Origin: Hyphomicrobiales bacterium
GTDB lineage: Bacteria > Pseudomonadota > Alphaproteobacteria > Rhizobiales > Rhizobiaceae
Direction: 5' to 3'
NCBI GenBank assembly: GCA_017305935.1
Contig: JAFKJU010000009.1
Span: 207,715 to 271,714, forward strand
DNA length: 64,000 nucleotides
The translations under genes and the position numbers were made by a program. The notes beneath the pieces are model-generated. The model was not told the origin of the DNA. It saw only the letters and a program-made list of their open reading frames with translations, and did not search any database. Positions 33,352-41,641 of the stretch are shown here, in pieces; position 1 is the stretch's first letter, and every line of letters begins with the position of its first letter.

Positions 33352-34752
33352 TTAGAGGATTTCGTCGCGCAGGTGGTACCAGTGGTACATGCCCCACTGG
33401 CCGAGCCGCCGGAATGGCGTCAGCAGCCCGTGGCCCGGCAGGGGGGAAGTGAAGATGGGCAGATCGAGCCCGGCGCCCTTGCCGGCGACCAGCTGTGCCA
33501 TGCGGCGGCCGGCCTGGGCCGAATACATGACGCCGTTGCCGCCGTAACCCATGGCGTAGAACAGTCTCTGGGCCGGATCCGGCTGGAAGATGCGCGGCAT
33601 CATGTCGTGGCTGACATCCACCCAGCCCCACCAGGAATAATCGATCCGGATGCCCCGCAGGATCGGGAACTTGCGGTAGAGGCCTTCCAGCAGGAGATCG
33701 AGGTGTCTTGGATTGCTGGCGTCGCGCCCCGTGATGGCGCTGCGGCTGCCGATCTGGACACAGCCATCCGGCAGCATACGATAATAGTGGCGAAGCGTCC
33801 GGGTGTCGGTGAGCGGAATGCGCGTCTTGAAATTCAGGGCGTCGCGCTCGCTCACCGTCAGCGGCCGCGTGACGATCGAATTCGACAGGATCGGCATCAG
33901 GCGGTGTTTCGTCAGCGCGCTCATGCCGGGCGAGGTATAACCGGCCGTTGCGATGCAGACGGCGCGCGCGCGCACCGTGCCGCCGGGCGTGCGCAGATAA
34001 TGCACGCCACCCTTCGCCGTGCAGTCGAGCACCGGGCTTGCGGTGTGAACCTTTGCGCCGAGCCGACGCGCCAGCCGCAGATAGCCGAAGGCGAGCTTGG
34101 CGGCATGGATGCCCATGCCATCGGGTTCGTACATCGCCCCGCGCGCTTCCTCGTCACGGACGAAATCGCTGTGGACCTCGCCGCGGGAGACCATGCGCGC
34201 ACGATAGCCGAAGGTGTCGTTGAGCACGCGCACCTCGCTTTCGAGCGCAGGCAGCATCTTGACGCGGTGGGCGAGATAGAGATGGCCGCCGTCCTGCGGC
34301 TCGCAGTCGATCTCCGGTTCGCGAACCAGCGCGCGGAAAAGCTCGAAACCCTCGCTGACCTCGGCATGCATCTTGCGCGCGACGTCGACGCCCCAGCGGG
34401 CGATCCATTGCGAGCGCTTCAGGCGGCCGGCGGAAATCTGCGCCTGCCCGCCATTGCGGGTGCTGCAACCCCAGGCGACGCCGTTGGCCTCCAGCACCGT
34501 CGCCTTGATGCCGTGCTCGCGCGCCAGATGGATGGCGCAGGAGAGCCCCGTATACCCCGAGCCGATGATGGCGACGTCGACATCCATATCGCGGGTGACC
34601 GGGCCATCGTCCTCCGGCTCCGGGCCGGCCGTGCCGATCCAGTAGGTCGGGGCGTAGTTCTCGCCCGCGCCGGGGCTCGGCGCATGGTTGGGGTCGTAGG
34701 CCGGATCGAAGGGGCGTCTTTCGGTCTTCAGGGACGTGGCGTGCTGTTGCAT
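33352..34752 (-). CDS. tauY: Taurine dehydrogenase large subunit, FAD-dependent
   Basis: 466-aa DadA/GlpD-like flavoprotein. FAD-binding GXGXXG at Gly64, Gly66 and Gly69 ('DVDVAIIGSGYTGLSCAIHL'), 'GVAWGCSTRNGGQAQISAGR', 'EPQDGGHLYLAHRVK' and C-terminal 'RLFYAMGYGGNGVMYSAQAG'. With TauX it oxidises taurine to sulfoacetaldehyde and ammonium, donating electrons to the respiratory chain; this replaces taurine:pyruvate aminotransferase, which is absent here. ATG 34752 (MQQHATSLKTER). 16 bp after tauX and 36 bp before xsc. Confidence 0.92.
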   Translation of the reverse strand: MQQHATSLKTERRPFDPAYDPNHAPSPGAGENYAPTYWIGTAGPEPEDDGPVTRDMDVDVAIIGSGYTGLSCAIHLAREHGIKATVLEANGVAWGCSTRNGGQAQISAGRLKRSQWIARWGVDVARKMHAEVSEGFELFRALVREPEIDCEPQDGGHLYLAHRVKMLPALESEVRVLNDTFGYRARMVSRGEVHSDFVRDEEARGAMYEPDGMGIHAAKLAFGYLRLARRLGAKVHTASPVLDCTAKGGVHYLRTPGGTVRARAVCIATAGYTSPGMSALTKHRLMPILSNSIVTRPLTVSERDALNFKTRIPLTDTRTLRHYYRMLPDGCVQIGSRSAITGRDASNPRHLDLLLEGLYRKFPILRGIRIDYSWWGWVDVSHDMMPRIFQPDPAQRLFYAMGYGGNGVMYSAQAGRRMAQLVAGKGAGLDLPIFTSPLPGHGLLTPFRRLGQWGMYHWYHLRDEIL

Positions 34753-34768
34753 GGCTATGCTCCGGCCA

Positions 34769-35155
34769 TCAGTAGCGGGGTTGCAGGACCGGGCGGTTCT
34801 TGCGGAACGCCTGCTTGCGCACGATCTTGCCGTTGTGGAAGGTGAAGAGGTCGCAGCCTTCGGCTTCGATGCGGCTGCTATCGGCCGCCGTGCCGGAGAA
34901 GGTCCATTCGGAGACGCCGCGGTCACCGTCGGCGAAATGGCGATGATTGCCCCATTCCGCATCCGGCATCGCCGTCCATACGCCGCTGAAGGCGTCGGCG
35001 ATCGCCTGGCGCCCGGAAAAGCGGGCGCCGTAGATCTCCGGGCCGCCAACCGCATAGAAGATGCAGTCTTCGGCGAAGAAATGCATGACCCCGTCGATGT
35101 CGTGCCGGTTGAAGGCATCGAAAAGAGATTTCAGGTCGGTCGCGGTCAAACTCAT
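34769..35155 (-). CDS. tauX: Taurine dehydrogenase small subunit, NTF2/SnoaL-like
   Basis: 128-aa protein of the NTF2-like fold: 'LKSLFDAFNRHDIDGVMHFF' helix, 'IYGARFSGRQAIADAFSGVW', 'DGDRGVSEWTFSGTAADSSR' and C-terminal 'RKQAFRKNRPVLQPRY'. Small proteins of this kind are encoded directly before tauY in taurine-degrading alphaproteobacteria. In-frame ATGs occur at 35161 and 35155; I prefer 35155 because AGAGG lies 8 bp upstream of it, versus 2 bp for the other. Its molecular role in the dehydrogenase is not known from sequence. Confidence 0.88.
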   Translation of the reverse strand: MSLTATDLKSLFDAFNRHDIDGVMHFFAEDCIFYAVGGPEIYGARFSGRQAIADAFSGVWTAMPDAEWGNHRHFADGDRGVSEWTFSGTAADSSRIEAEGCDLFTFHNGKIVRKQAFRKNRPVLQPRY

Positions 35156-35254
35156 CGTCATGTCCTCTGTCTGTCGGAAGGCATGGCTTCGCCGGGGCGG
35201 CAAATGCCGTCCTGCAGGGCCGCCATGGCCGGTGTTGGAATGGGGTGGCGGGGT

Positions 35255-36082
35255 TTAGATGCGCCCCTTCCAGGGGATCAGCACCTTTTCGAGGTAGCGG
35301 ATCAGGAGGTCGAAGGCGAAAGCGAAGATGCCGATGATGAAGATGCCCATGATCACGGTATCGCTTTCGAGGTTTTCAGCCGCGTTCAGCACCATGAAGC
35401 CGAGACCACGGTTGGCCGCCACCATTTCGGCGGCCACCAGCGTCGTCCAGCCGACGCCGATGCCGATGCGCATGCCGGTGAAGATTTCCGGCAGGGCAGC
35501 CTTCATGATCACCTGGCTGATGACCTGCCCGCGGGTGGCGCCCATCGCATAGGCGGCATGGATCTGCTCCGTCGAGACCGAGCGCACCCCGGCCCTTGCG
35601 GCAATCGCCATCGGCGCGAAGATCGCCAGAAAGATCAGGAACACCTTCGGGAACTCGCCGATGCCGAGCCAGATGATGACCAGCGGCAGGTAGGCGAGCG
35701 GCGGCAGCGGACGGTAGAATTCGATGATCGGATCGAACAGGCCGCGCACGAAGCGATTGACGCCCATCAGCACGCCGACCGGCACCGCCGTGACCAGGGC
35801 CAGCGCGAAGGCGCCGAAGACGCGGCCGATACTGGCCAGCGTGTGCTGCCAAAGCGTGGAATTCGACACCCCCTCGGTCAGCGCCAGCATGAACTTCTGC
35901 CAGACAGCCAGCGGCGATGGCAGGAAGAGCGGCTTGACCCAGCCGGATTCGGTGACGAGGAACCACAGCGCAATCAGCACGGTCGCGGTCGCCAGGCTGA
36001 TCATGCCGCTGGCGCCTTCGCCGGGGGCGCCGAAGATCCGGCCTGCCTTGGCGGGTTTGGCACGGGTCACACGGTCAAGCAT
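35255..36082 (-). CDS. tauC: Taurine ABC transporter permease (second set)
   Basis: 275-aa BPD-type permease with about six helices. EAA loop 'FPKVFLIFLAIFAPMAIAAR' continuing to 'AGVRSVSTEQIHAAYAMGAT', then 'ALPEIFTGMRIGIGVGWTTL' and the end 'YLEKVLIPWKGRI'. ATG 36082 overlaps the tauB stop by 8 bp. Lies between tauB and tauX, so importer and catabolic genes probably share the tauA promoter. Confidence 0.94.
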   Translation of the reverse strand: MLDRVTRAKPAKAGRIFGAPGEGASGMISLATATVLIALWFLVTESGWVKPLFLPSPLAVWQKFMLALTEGVSNSTLWQHTLASIGRVFGAFALALVTAVPVGVLMGVNRFVRGLFDPIIEFYRPLPPLAYLPLVIIWLGIGEFPKVFLIFLAIFAPMAIAARAGVRSVSTEQIHAAYAMGATRGQVISQVIMKAALPEIFTGMRIGIGVGWTTLVAAEMVAANRGLGFMVLNAAENLESDTVIMGIFIIGIFAFAFDLLIRYLEKVLIPWKGRI

Positions 36083-36887
36083 GGGCCACCTCCGGATTGC
36101 CGGACGCTCGCTCGTCGCCATAGATGATGCCCAGGACCTCTTCGCGCATGCGGATGAATTCGGGGCTGGACTTGATGGCGCGGGCATTGCCCTCTTCGAG
36201 GAACCGGCGATTGAAATCGAGTTCGTAGGTATGGGTGATGCGGCCGGGGCGCGGCGACATGACGATCAGCCGCGAACCGAGGAAGAGCGCCTCTTCCACG
36301 CTGTGCGTGATGAAGAAGAACATCTTGTTGGTGAGCTGCCAGACCTTCAGCAGCAATTCCTGGATGGTTTCGCGTGTCAGCGCGTCGAGTGCGGCCATCG
36401 GCTCGTCCATCAGCAGCATGGCGGGATCGCAGGTCAGGGCACGCGCGATGCCGACGCGTTGCTGCATGCCGCCCGAAAGGTGGTAGATCATATGGTTGTG
36501 GAAATCCTGTAGCCCGACAAGGGCAAGGTTCTTGGCCGCCAGCTCCCGGCGCGCCGCCTTGTCGACGCCGCGAAGCTTGAGACCGAATTCGGTGTTCTCC
36601 ATGACGTTCAGCCAGGGCAGCAGCGCGTGCTTCTGGAACACCACGCCGCGTTCGGCGCCGGGGCCGTTGACCCGATGATTGCCAAGCGAGATATCGCCGT
36701 CGGACGGCGCCATGAAGCCCGCCATCAGGTTGAGAAGCGTGGTCTTTCCGCAGCCCGACGCCCCGAGCGCGACGACGAAATCGCCACTGTTGATGGTGAG
36801 ATTGACCCCCTTGAGGGCAATCACGGCCTGGTCCGAGTAGAGCCCCGGATAGGTTAGACTGATATTCCTGACGCTAAGCGTTTCCAT
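36075..36887 (-). CDS. tauB: Taurine ABC transporter ATP-binding protein (second set)
   Basis: 270-aa ABC ATPase. Walker A 'GASGCGKTT' at residues 42-50, Q-loop 'GVVFQKHALLPWLNVMENTE', signature '[20 protein letters not shown]', Walker B 'MLLMDEPMAALD' and 'FFFITHSVEEALFLGSR'. Very close in pattern to the ATPase at 7196-7981. Preceded by a 156-bp gap after tauA with no obvious promoter or terminator. Confidence 0.94.
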   Translation of the reverse strand: METLSVRNISLTYPGLYSDQAVIALKGVNLTINSGDFVVALGASGCGKTTLLNLMAGFMAPSDGDISLGNHRVNGPGAERGVVFQKHALLPWLNVMENTEFGLKLRGVDKAARRELAAKNLALVGLQDFHNHMIYHLSGGMQQRVGIARALTCDPAMLLMDEPMAALDALTRETIQELLLKVWQLTNKMFFFITHSVEEALFLGSRLIVMSPRPGRITHTYELDFNRRFLEEGNARAIKSSPEFIRMREEVLGIIYGDERASGNPEVAHA

Positions 36888-37043
36888 GCGACATGCCTCC
36901 CTGCACCTCGGTCACGGGTCGTATAGAGTAAATCACGCAATTCCGGACGCAATCCGCTCGAAGCGCCTCAGCGGGAACCGCTCCATGCGATGAAGGTGGC
37001 ACCGGCCGGCCCAGGCGGCCGGTGCAAGTGCGGCGGATGCGCG

Positions 37044-38060
37044 TTATTTCGCGGCCGCCTTGGCAAAATCGGCGTTCACATAGGGCGCGTAGTCGTCGAG
37101 CGCCTTGCCGATCTGCTTCTGCTCGACGAGGAACCTTGCGCTTTCATTGAGCGCGCGGATCGCGCCACCTCCGAGCCAGGTATCGGATGCCTGTTCCTCG
37201 GCATTGGGGAAAGACATCAGCCCCAACGCCTCGACCGCGCTCGGACCGTCGCCGCCGATAAGCTTGACAATACCCTGTACCGGCGCGGAATCCACCGTCC
37301 AGGCCGCCTTGTTGGCATTGTAGTCGGCATAGGACTGGGCGAGAACCTTGGTGAACGCCTCCATCAGCTTCGGGTTCTCCGCCGCCCAGGCCTTGTCGAC
37401 CACCAGGCCGTCGAAGGTCGGCACGCTTGCCGCGCCGATGACCTCGCTGTCGGAGATCGTCTTGCCGGTCTTCTGGATTTCCGACAGCGCCGGCGGCCAG
37501 ACATAGGCGGCATCGATATCGCCGCGCTGCCAGGCGGCGACGATCTGCGGCGGCTTCAGGTTGAGGATTTCGACCTCCTTGGGATCGACCTTCCATACCT
37601 GGCTCATGCCGACCAGCAGGTGAAAATGCGAGGTCGAGACGAAGGGCACCGCAACCTTCCTGCCCTTGAGATCCTCAGGCTTTTCGATGCCCGAACCGTT
37701 GCGGGCGACCAGCGCCTCGGACTTGCCGATGTTGTCGAGGACCCAGAAAAGCTGCAGGTCGACGCCGCGTGTTGCCGCCGCCGCCGTACCCGTGGAACCG
37801 ATCACGCCGATCGGCACGTCGCCCGAGGCAAGCGCCGTCGTGATATCGCCGGCCGACGAGAACTGGCGCCAGTCGATCGTGTAACCCGCCTCCTTGGCTG
37901 CCGCGTCGAAACGGCCGTCGGCGATGGCGGCCACGAACGGGCCGACGATCTGCTGATAACCGACGACAAGTTTGGTTTCAGCGTAAGCCGCACCTGACGC
38001 AAAAAGCCCCGCCACGATACTTGTCGTGGCCGCAAGGCTCCGAAATGTTCTGAAAAGCAT
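37044..38060 (-). CDS. tauA: Taurine-binding periplasmic protein (second set)
   Basis: 338-aa binding protein with a signal peptide at about residues 1-26 ('LAATTSIVAGLFASGAAYA'). Family blocks: 'KLVVGYQQIVGPFVAAIADG', 'ALASGDVPIGVIGSTGTAAA', 'LKGRKVAVPFVSTSHFHLLV' and 'AAWQRGDIDAAYVWPPALSE'. ATG 38060 has GGAGGAA-type SD nearby. First gene of the minus-strand taurine operon, divergent from the MocR regulator with 130 bp between; the TauR-like boxes lie there. Confidence 0.95.
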   Translation of the reverse strand: MLFRTFRSLAATTSIVAGLFASGAAYAETKLVVGYQQIVGPFVAAIADGRFDAAAKEAGYTIDWRQFSSAGDITTALASGDVPIGVIGSTGTAAAATRGVDLQLFWVLDNIGKSEALVARNGSGIEKPEDLKGRKVAVPFVSTSHFHLLVGMSQVWKVDPKEVEILNLKPPQIVAAWQRGDIDAAYVWPPALSEIQKTGKTISDSEVIGAASVPTFDGLVVDKAWAAENPKLMEAFTKVLAQSYADYNANKAAWTVDSAPVQGIVKLIGGDGPSAVEALGLMSFPNAEEQASDTWLGGGAIRALNESARFLVEQKQIGKALDDYAPYVNADFAKAAAK

Positions 38061-38136
38061 GCCTTCCTCCGTTGATTGTTCCCAGCCGGTTTTCCGGTCT
38101 TGCACAAATAGAGATAAAGGTGGCATCTCACTTGCG

Positions 38137-38168
38137 TTATATCCAGTTTGGAAGTTGAATAAGTCCAG
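38137..38168 (-). promoter_or_regulatory. Two direct repeats resembling TauR boxes
   Basis: On the minus strand CTGGACTTA (38168-38160) and CTGGATATAA (38146-38137) form direct repeats with starts 22 bp apart, about 75-110 bp upstream of tauA. MocR regulators bind direct repeats, and the words closely resemble the CTGGACYTAA-type boxes described for TauR of Rhodobacter (recalled, not checked). Confidence 0.65.
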
Positions 38169-38190
38169 ATGATCCGTGGGGGAGCCGATC

Positions 38191-39663
38191 ATGCGCACAC
38201 ATGTTTCGGAGACGATCTTCTTCATCGATCGTGAAAGCGGGCTTGGCCTTCAGGCGCAGCTGCGCGAGACCGTGGTTTCCGCGGTGGTCGCCGGCCGCAT
38301 CCAGCCGGGTGCGCAATTGCCCTCCACACGCCGCCTTGCCGACTATCTGCGCATATCGCGCATCACCGTGACGCTTGCCTACCAGGAACTCGTCGCCCAG
38401 GGCTATCTGGAGGCGGCCGGCCGCAGCGCCTATCGCATCGCCGGCAATCCGCCGGGCCGCGCCATGGAAAACATGCGCCTGCCGGCGGGGGCCCAACCGG
38501 TGGATTGGGACAGCAAGGTGACGATGGATTTCAATGTGGTCCGCCAGGTGGAAAAGCCGCTCGACTGGCGGCGCTATCCCTATCCGTTTCTCTATGGCCA
38601 GATGGATCCGTCCCTCTTCGATCTCAACGCGTGGCGTGACTGCGCCCGGCGCGCGCTCGCCCGTGAGGATTTCATCCTCATGGCAAGCGATTTCGCCGCC
38701 GCCGATGACGTCCGGCTCGTCAATTACATTTGTTCGCGCACCCTGCCCCGGCGCGGCATCCATGCGAACCCGGACGAGATTCTCGTTACCGTCGGCGCGC
38801 AGAATGCGCTCTGGATCGTCACGCGGCTGATCCTTCAAAACGGTTCCAGCGCGGTCTGCGAGAACCCCTGCCATCCCGATATCAGCGCCTCGCTGCTCCT
38901 GAGCGGCGCGAGGGTGACGACCATCGACGTGGATGCGGAAGGCCTGCCGCCGGACAGCTTGCCCGAGGATGTCGACGCCGTCGTCGTCACGCCCAGCCAC
39001 CATTCGCCGACCGGCGCCACCATGCCGATCGACCGCCGGGTCCGGCTGTTGCAGGCGGCGACTGAACGGGATTTCGTTATCGTGGAAGACGATTACGAAT
39101 TCGAGATCAGCTTTCTGGCCCCGCCCTCCCCGGCGCTGAAGTCTTTCGATACGACCGGCCGCGTCCTCTATATCGGCAGTTTTTCCAAGTCGTTGTTTCC
39201 AGGTCTCAGGCTGGGCTATCTCGTCGCTCCGGCGCCATTCATCCGCAAGGCGCGCGCCCTGCGCTCGCTGATGCTGCGCCATCCGCCCGGCCATCTGCAA
39301 CGCACGGCGGCGTATTTCCTGGCGCTGGGCCATTACGATGCCGTACTGCATCGCATGCGCATGGAATATCACGCCCGCCATATTGCGATGGCCGAGGCGT
39401 TTCATCGCGAAGGCCTGACGATCGCCGGCGCCTCCGCTTTTGGCGGGACGTCCTTCTGGATGGAAGGTCCAAAAGGGCTTGATGCGGACCGGCTGGTGCA
39501 AATCCTGCGTCAGGATGGCGTACTCGTCGAACCCGGCTCTCCGTTTTTCCCAAGAAGCCGCGCCCCCTGCCGCTTCTTCCGCATGGGCTATTCCTCCATA
39601 CCCAGAAACAGTATTTCGGAAGGCGTCGCTCGCGTACGCGCGGCCATCGACGCGCATTTTTGA
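38191..39663 (+). CDS. tauR: MocR-family taurine regulator
   Basis: 490-aa GntR-HTH/aminotransferase fusion. HTH at about residues 35-85 ('LPSTRRLADYLRISRITVTL', 'YQELVAQGYLEAAGRSAYRI'); aminotransferase-like domain with 'VTVGAQNALWIVTRLILQNG', 'VVTPSHHSPTGATMPIDRRV' and PLP-lysine motif 'IGSFSKSLFPGLRLGYLVA'. I choose ATG 38191 because GGGGGAG lies 6 bp upstream; a GTG at 38176 is the alternative. Divergent from tauA. By analogy with Rhodobacter TauR it should activate the taurine operon when taurine is present. Confidence 0.92.
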   Translation: MRTHVSETIFFIDRESGLGLQAQLRETVVSAVVAGRIQPGAQLPSTRRLADYLRISRITVTLAYQELVAQGYLEAAGRSAYRIAGNPPGRAMENMRLPAGAQPVDWDSKVTMDFNVVRQVEKPLDWRRYPYPFLYGQMDPSLFDLNAWRDCARRALAREDFILMASDFAAADDVRLVNYICSRTLPRRGIHANPDEILVTVGAQNALWIVTRLILQNGSSAVCENPCHPDISASLLLSGARVTTIDVDAEGLPPDSLPEDVDAVVVTPSHHSPTGATMPIDRRVRLLQAATERDFVIVEDDYEFEISFLAPPSPALKSFDTTGRVLYIGSFSKSLFPGLRLGYLVAPAPFIRKARALRSLMLRHPPGHLQRTAAYFLALGHYDAVLHRMRMEYHARHIAMAEAFHREGLTIAGASAFGGTSFWMEGPKGLDADRLVQILRQDGVLVEPGSPFFPRSRAPCRFFRMGYSSIPRNSISEGVARVRAAIDAHF

Positions 39664-39877
39664 CTGGATACAGGCTGGATTGCGGCCCATGGCCGCGCCG
39701 GGGCCTGCGGATAACGACCCGTCTCTGGCGGAAGCCAAGACGATCCTGGTCGACTATGTCGAGAAGGGCTCGGACCGTCGGTCGTGCGACGTGGTCGCGC
39801 CAGAGTACTTCTCCTTCGGTTCCATCGGGATCGATTCCGATGTCGGCAAAGGAGAGGGCTGTCCTTGCTGCGGTCAG
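39664..39877. other. Non-coding or decayed stretch after tauR
   Basis: About 215 bp following the tauR stop. A plus-strand frame from an ATG near 39690 reads about 63 codons (MAAPGPADNDPSL at the start) without similarity that I recognise, and continues across the next region only by chance. It probably belongs to the gene-remnant zone up to 40.6 kb. The word CTAGAGCGTTTCCGGC at its end resembles a common rhizobial intergenic repeat motif. Confidence 0.4.
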
Positions 39878-40051
39878 CTAGAGCGTTTCCGGCTTGATAT
39901 TGCGACCGGTCCCGGCCCCTCGTGCGAGCGCGGCAACCGCTGGCACGGCAGACGGATCACCGACAAAAGATCCGAGGGCTTCGCGAAGGCGCGCATCGGT
40001 CTTCGCCCGGCGGTGAGCTTGCAGTGCGGTCAGGTCAGGCTCGGACGACAT
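39878..40051 (-). pseudogene. 57-codon remnant, possibly of a transposon accessory protein (DUF6262-like)
   Basis: Frame MSSEPDLTALQAHRRAKTD, then 'VPAVAALARGAGTGRN', stopping at 57 codons. The N-terminal pattern (helix of HRRAKTDARL type followed by a 'VAALARxAGxxRN' turn) resembles proteins encoded beside tyrosine recombinases in Tn554-like elements, cut where the frame meets a repeat word. GAGGAGA sits at SD distance from the ATG. It overlaps the end of the aminotransferase remnant. Identification is tentative; it could equally be another short HTH fragment. Confidence 0.3.
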
Positions 40052-40555
40052 CGGCATCTCCTCGGTCGAGATGTTCCACCGCTGCGCCCGCCGCCTTGGC
40101 GAGCGCATCGTCACGGGCGATTATCGGTGTTAGTCCCCCTTCCCGGATCAGATGAATCACCGATCGAAGCCCAAACAGGAGACTGACGGGCGGCGTACCG
40201 GAATGCCAGAAGCAATGGTCAGCGCGGTCGCGCAGCGACCAGTCCCAATTTAGCTAATTCGAAGCCTGGCTGTGCGCCTTGCGCGCCTTCCGACTCACGG
40301 CATGAAAAGCAAGCACTGGGGCGCCATAAGCGTCTTTTGAGAAGTCGTCACGGCAACAACGACTTTCCAGGCATTAAATTGGAAAATCGTAGCCCCCAAA
40401 TGAGGCGATGCATTCCACCATCAGCCGCCCGTCGTGACCGAAGCTGTCGGTAGTGCCGCGGATGGCCGGAATATCGTTGAGGACACCCGTTGCATTGTCA
40501 ACTTGCGTCGTAGGGATCGCGTTCCTGAATTCAGCAACTGCTCGTTCTTCGCATC
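40035..40555 (-). pseudogene. Broken class V aminotransferase gene (alanine/serine-glyoxylate type)
   Basis: Three minus-strand frames together read as the middle and C-terminal parts of a fold-type I class V aminotransferase. Frame one: 'GVLNDIPAIRGTTDSFGHDG' and 'VECIASFGGYDF'. Frame two: 'FNAWKVVVAVTTSQKTLMAP', with SQK holding the PLP lysine. Frame three: 'FHAVSRKARKAHSQASN', a stop, then 'WDWSLRDRADHCFWHSGTPP' and 'VIHLIREGGLTPIIARDDAL'. There are thus at least two frameshifts and one nonsense codon; the N-terminal third is missing. Clearly dead. It may be a relic of an older nitrogen-metabolism gene at this edge of the ureide-like cluster. Confidence 0.8.
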
Positions 40556-40707
40556 GCTACAACCTCATCCATGTAAGGTTCACATTTAAATATAGTCACC
40601 TCTGCTTTTAGAGTTGGCTATCTTCTTGCTATGGCTCCCGGATGTCCGCAATTGCAAAATTTTCGCGTATTGGCTTGATTCCAAAATCCACTAGTGCGAA
40701 GGATTTC

Positions 40708-40723
40708 GTTCCTTATGGAGAAC
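40708..40723 (+). promoter_or_regulatory. IclR-type box before the IclR gene
   Basis: GTTCCTTATGGAGAAC, an inverted repeat GTTC-N8-GAAC, directly upstream of the preferred start at 40732 and overlapping its SD region. It matches the boxes at 50550 and 50706, consistent with autoregulation. Confidence 0.6.
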
Positions 40724-40731
40724 GAAGAGAA

Positions 40732-41625
40732 ATGCCTGATTTCAAAGACGATACACGCTCCTCGGGTGCCGAGTTGCTTCATGATGGCGAGCACTGGCTG
40801 CTCCGCCCACACATGGCCGAGCAACCCTCGCGCAGCGGCCCAGGTTTGGTACCCGCGCTGGAAAACACCATTGCGGTACTCCAGTACTTGAACGGAACGG
40901 CGCCCCACGAAGCATCCCTGGCGGAAATCGTCGCCGCGCTCGGCATTTCAAAAACCCACTGTCATTCCATTCTCAAGACACTGGTACATTTCGAGTGGCT
41001 GAAATACGATCAGCGTTCCAGAACCTATCGGTTGCATTCCGGCATTTTCACGAGCGCTTCCAGCCTGCTCAATTCACCGGTCATGGATGCGGTCCGCCGT
41101 AATCTCACCGCGCTTGTCCATCGTGTGGATATACCGTGCCTGCTGACCCAGCCGATGAATGACGGCACCTACATCGTTATCGACAAATTCAACGGCCCAA
41201 CGAGTATGGAACTGTCTTTCCCCGTGGGGCATCGCTTTCCGCGCGACGCCTGTGCACAGATGCGGGCATACCTGGCGTGGCAATCACCGGAGCGTATCGA
41301 CGCCTGGTTCAATAATTGGCAGCCAACCCGCTACACCTCGCGCAGCCCGTTAACGGAAGAAGATGTGCGTGCAGGCATCGAGGCTACCCGGCGCCGAGGT
41401 TATGCCGTCAGCAAGGGTGAATTCACCGAAGGCATCATGGCGATCGCCCTGCCCATCTTCGATCGGGACGGCGAGGTCTCCTATGTCTTCAATTGCTCGT
41501 TCATGATCGATCGTTTCCTGCCGCTAGAGGAAGCGGTCGCGCGCGAAATGCTCGTGGCGCTACGCGACATTCATCGCGACACACTGGCGCGGCCACCGGC
41601 AGCGCCAGCTTTTATCGGATCGTGA
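40732..41625 (+). CDS. IclR-family regulator of the amidohydrolase/ureide cluster
   Basis: 297-aa regulator. Winged HTH at about residues 45-105: 'VPALENTIAVLQYLNGTAP', 'ASLAEIVAALGISKTHCHSI', 'LVHFEWLKYDQRSRTYRLHS'. The C-terminal effector domain follows ('VDIPCLLTQPMNDGTYIVID', 'GHRFPRDACAQMRAYLAW', 'GEFTEGIMAIALPIFDRDGE'). An in-frame ATG at 40642 would add 30 residues, but the IclR-like box and a GGAG/GAAGAG purine stretch lie just before 40732, so I prefer the shorter form. Convergent with the hydantoinase gene, 16 bp apart, at the far end of the operon it probably controls. Confidence 0.9.
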   Translation: MPDFKDDTRSSGAELLHDGEHWLLRPHMAEQPSRSGPGLVPALENTIAVLQYLNGTAPHEASLAEIVAALGISKTHCHSILKTLVHFEWLKYDQRSRTYRLHSGIFTSASSLLNSPVMDAVRRNLTALVHRVDIPCLLTQPMNDGTYIVIDKFNGPTSMELSFPVGHRFPRDACAQMRAYLAWQSPERIDAWFNNWQPTRYTSRSPLTEEDVRAGIEATRRRGYAVSKGEFTEGIMAIALPIFDRDGEVSYVFNCSFMIDRFLPLEEAVAREMLVALRDIHRDTLARPPAAPAFIGS

Positions 41626-41641
41626 ACACGGGTTCCGCATG

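Noticed and set aside
31456..34845. Another plus-strand frame of over 1100 codons across xsc and tauY
   Set aside because: Antisense of xsc, tauY and part of tauX, which have all family motifs; composition is that of a GC-rich shadow frame.
39440..40186. Plus-strand frame of about 248 codons running from inside tauR to 40186
   Set aside because: It begins inside the tauR coding region in another frame and crosses the remnants of two minus-strand genes. Only a short middle part looks protein-like and no family is recognised.
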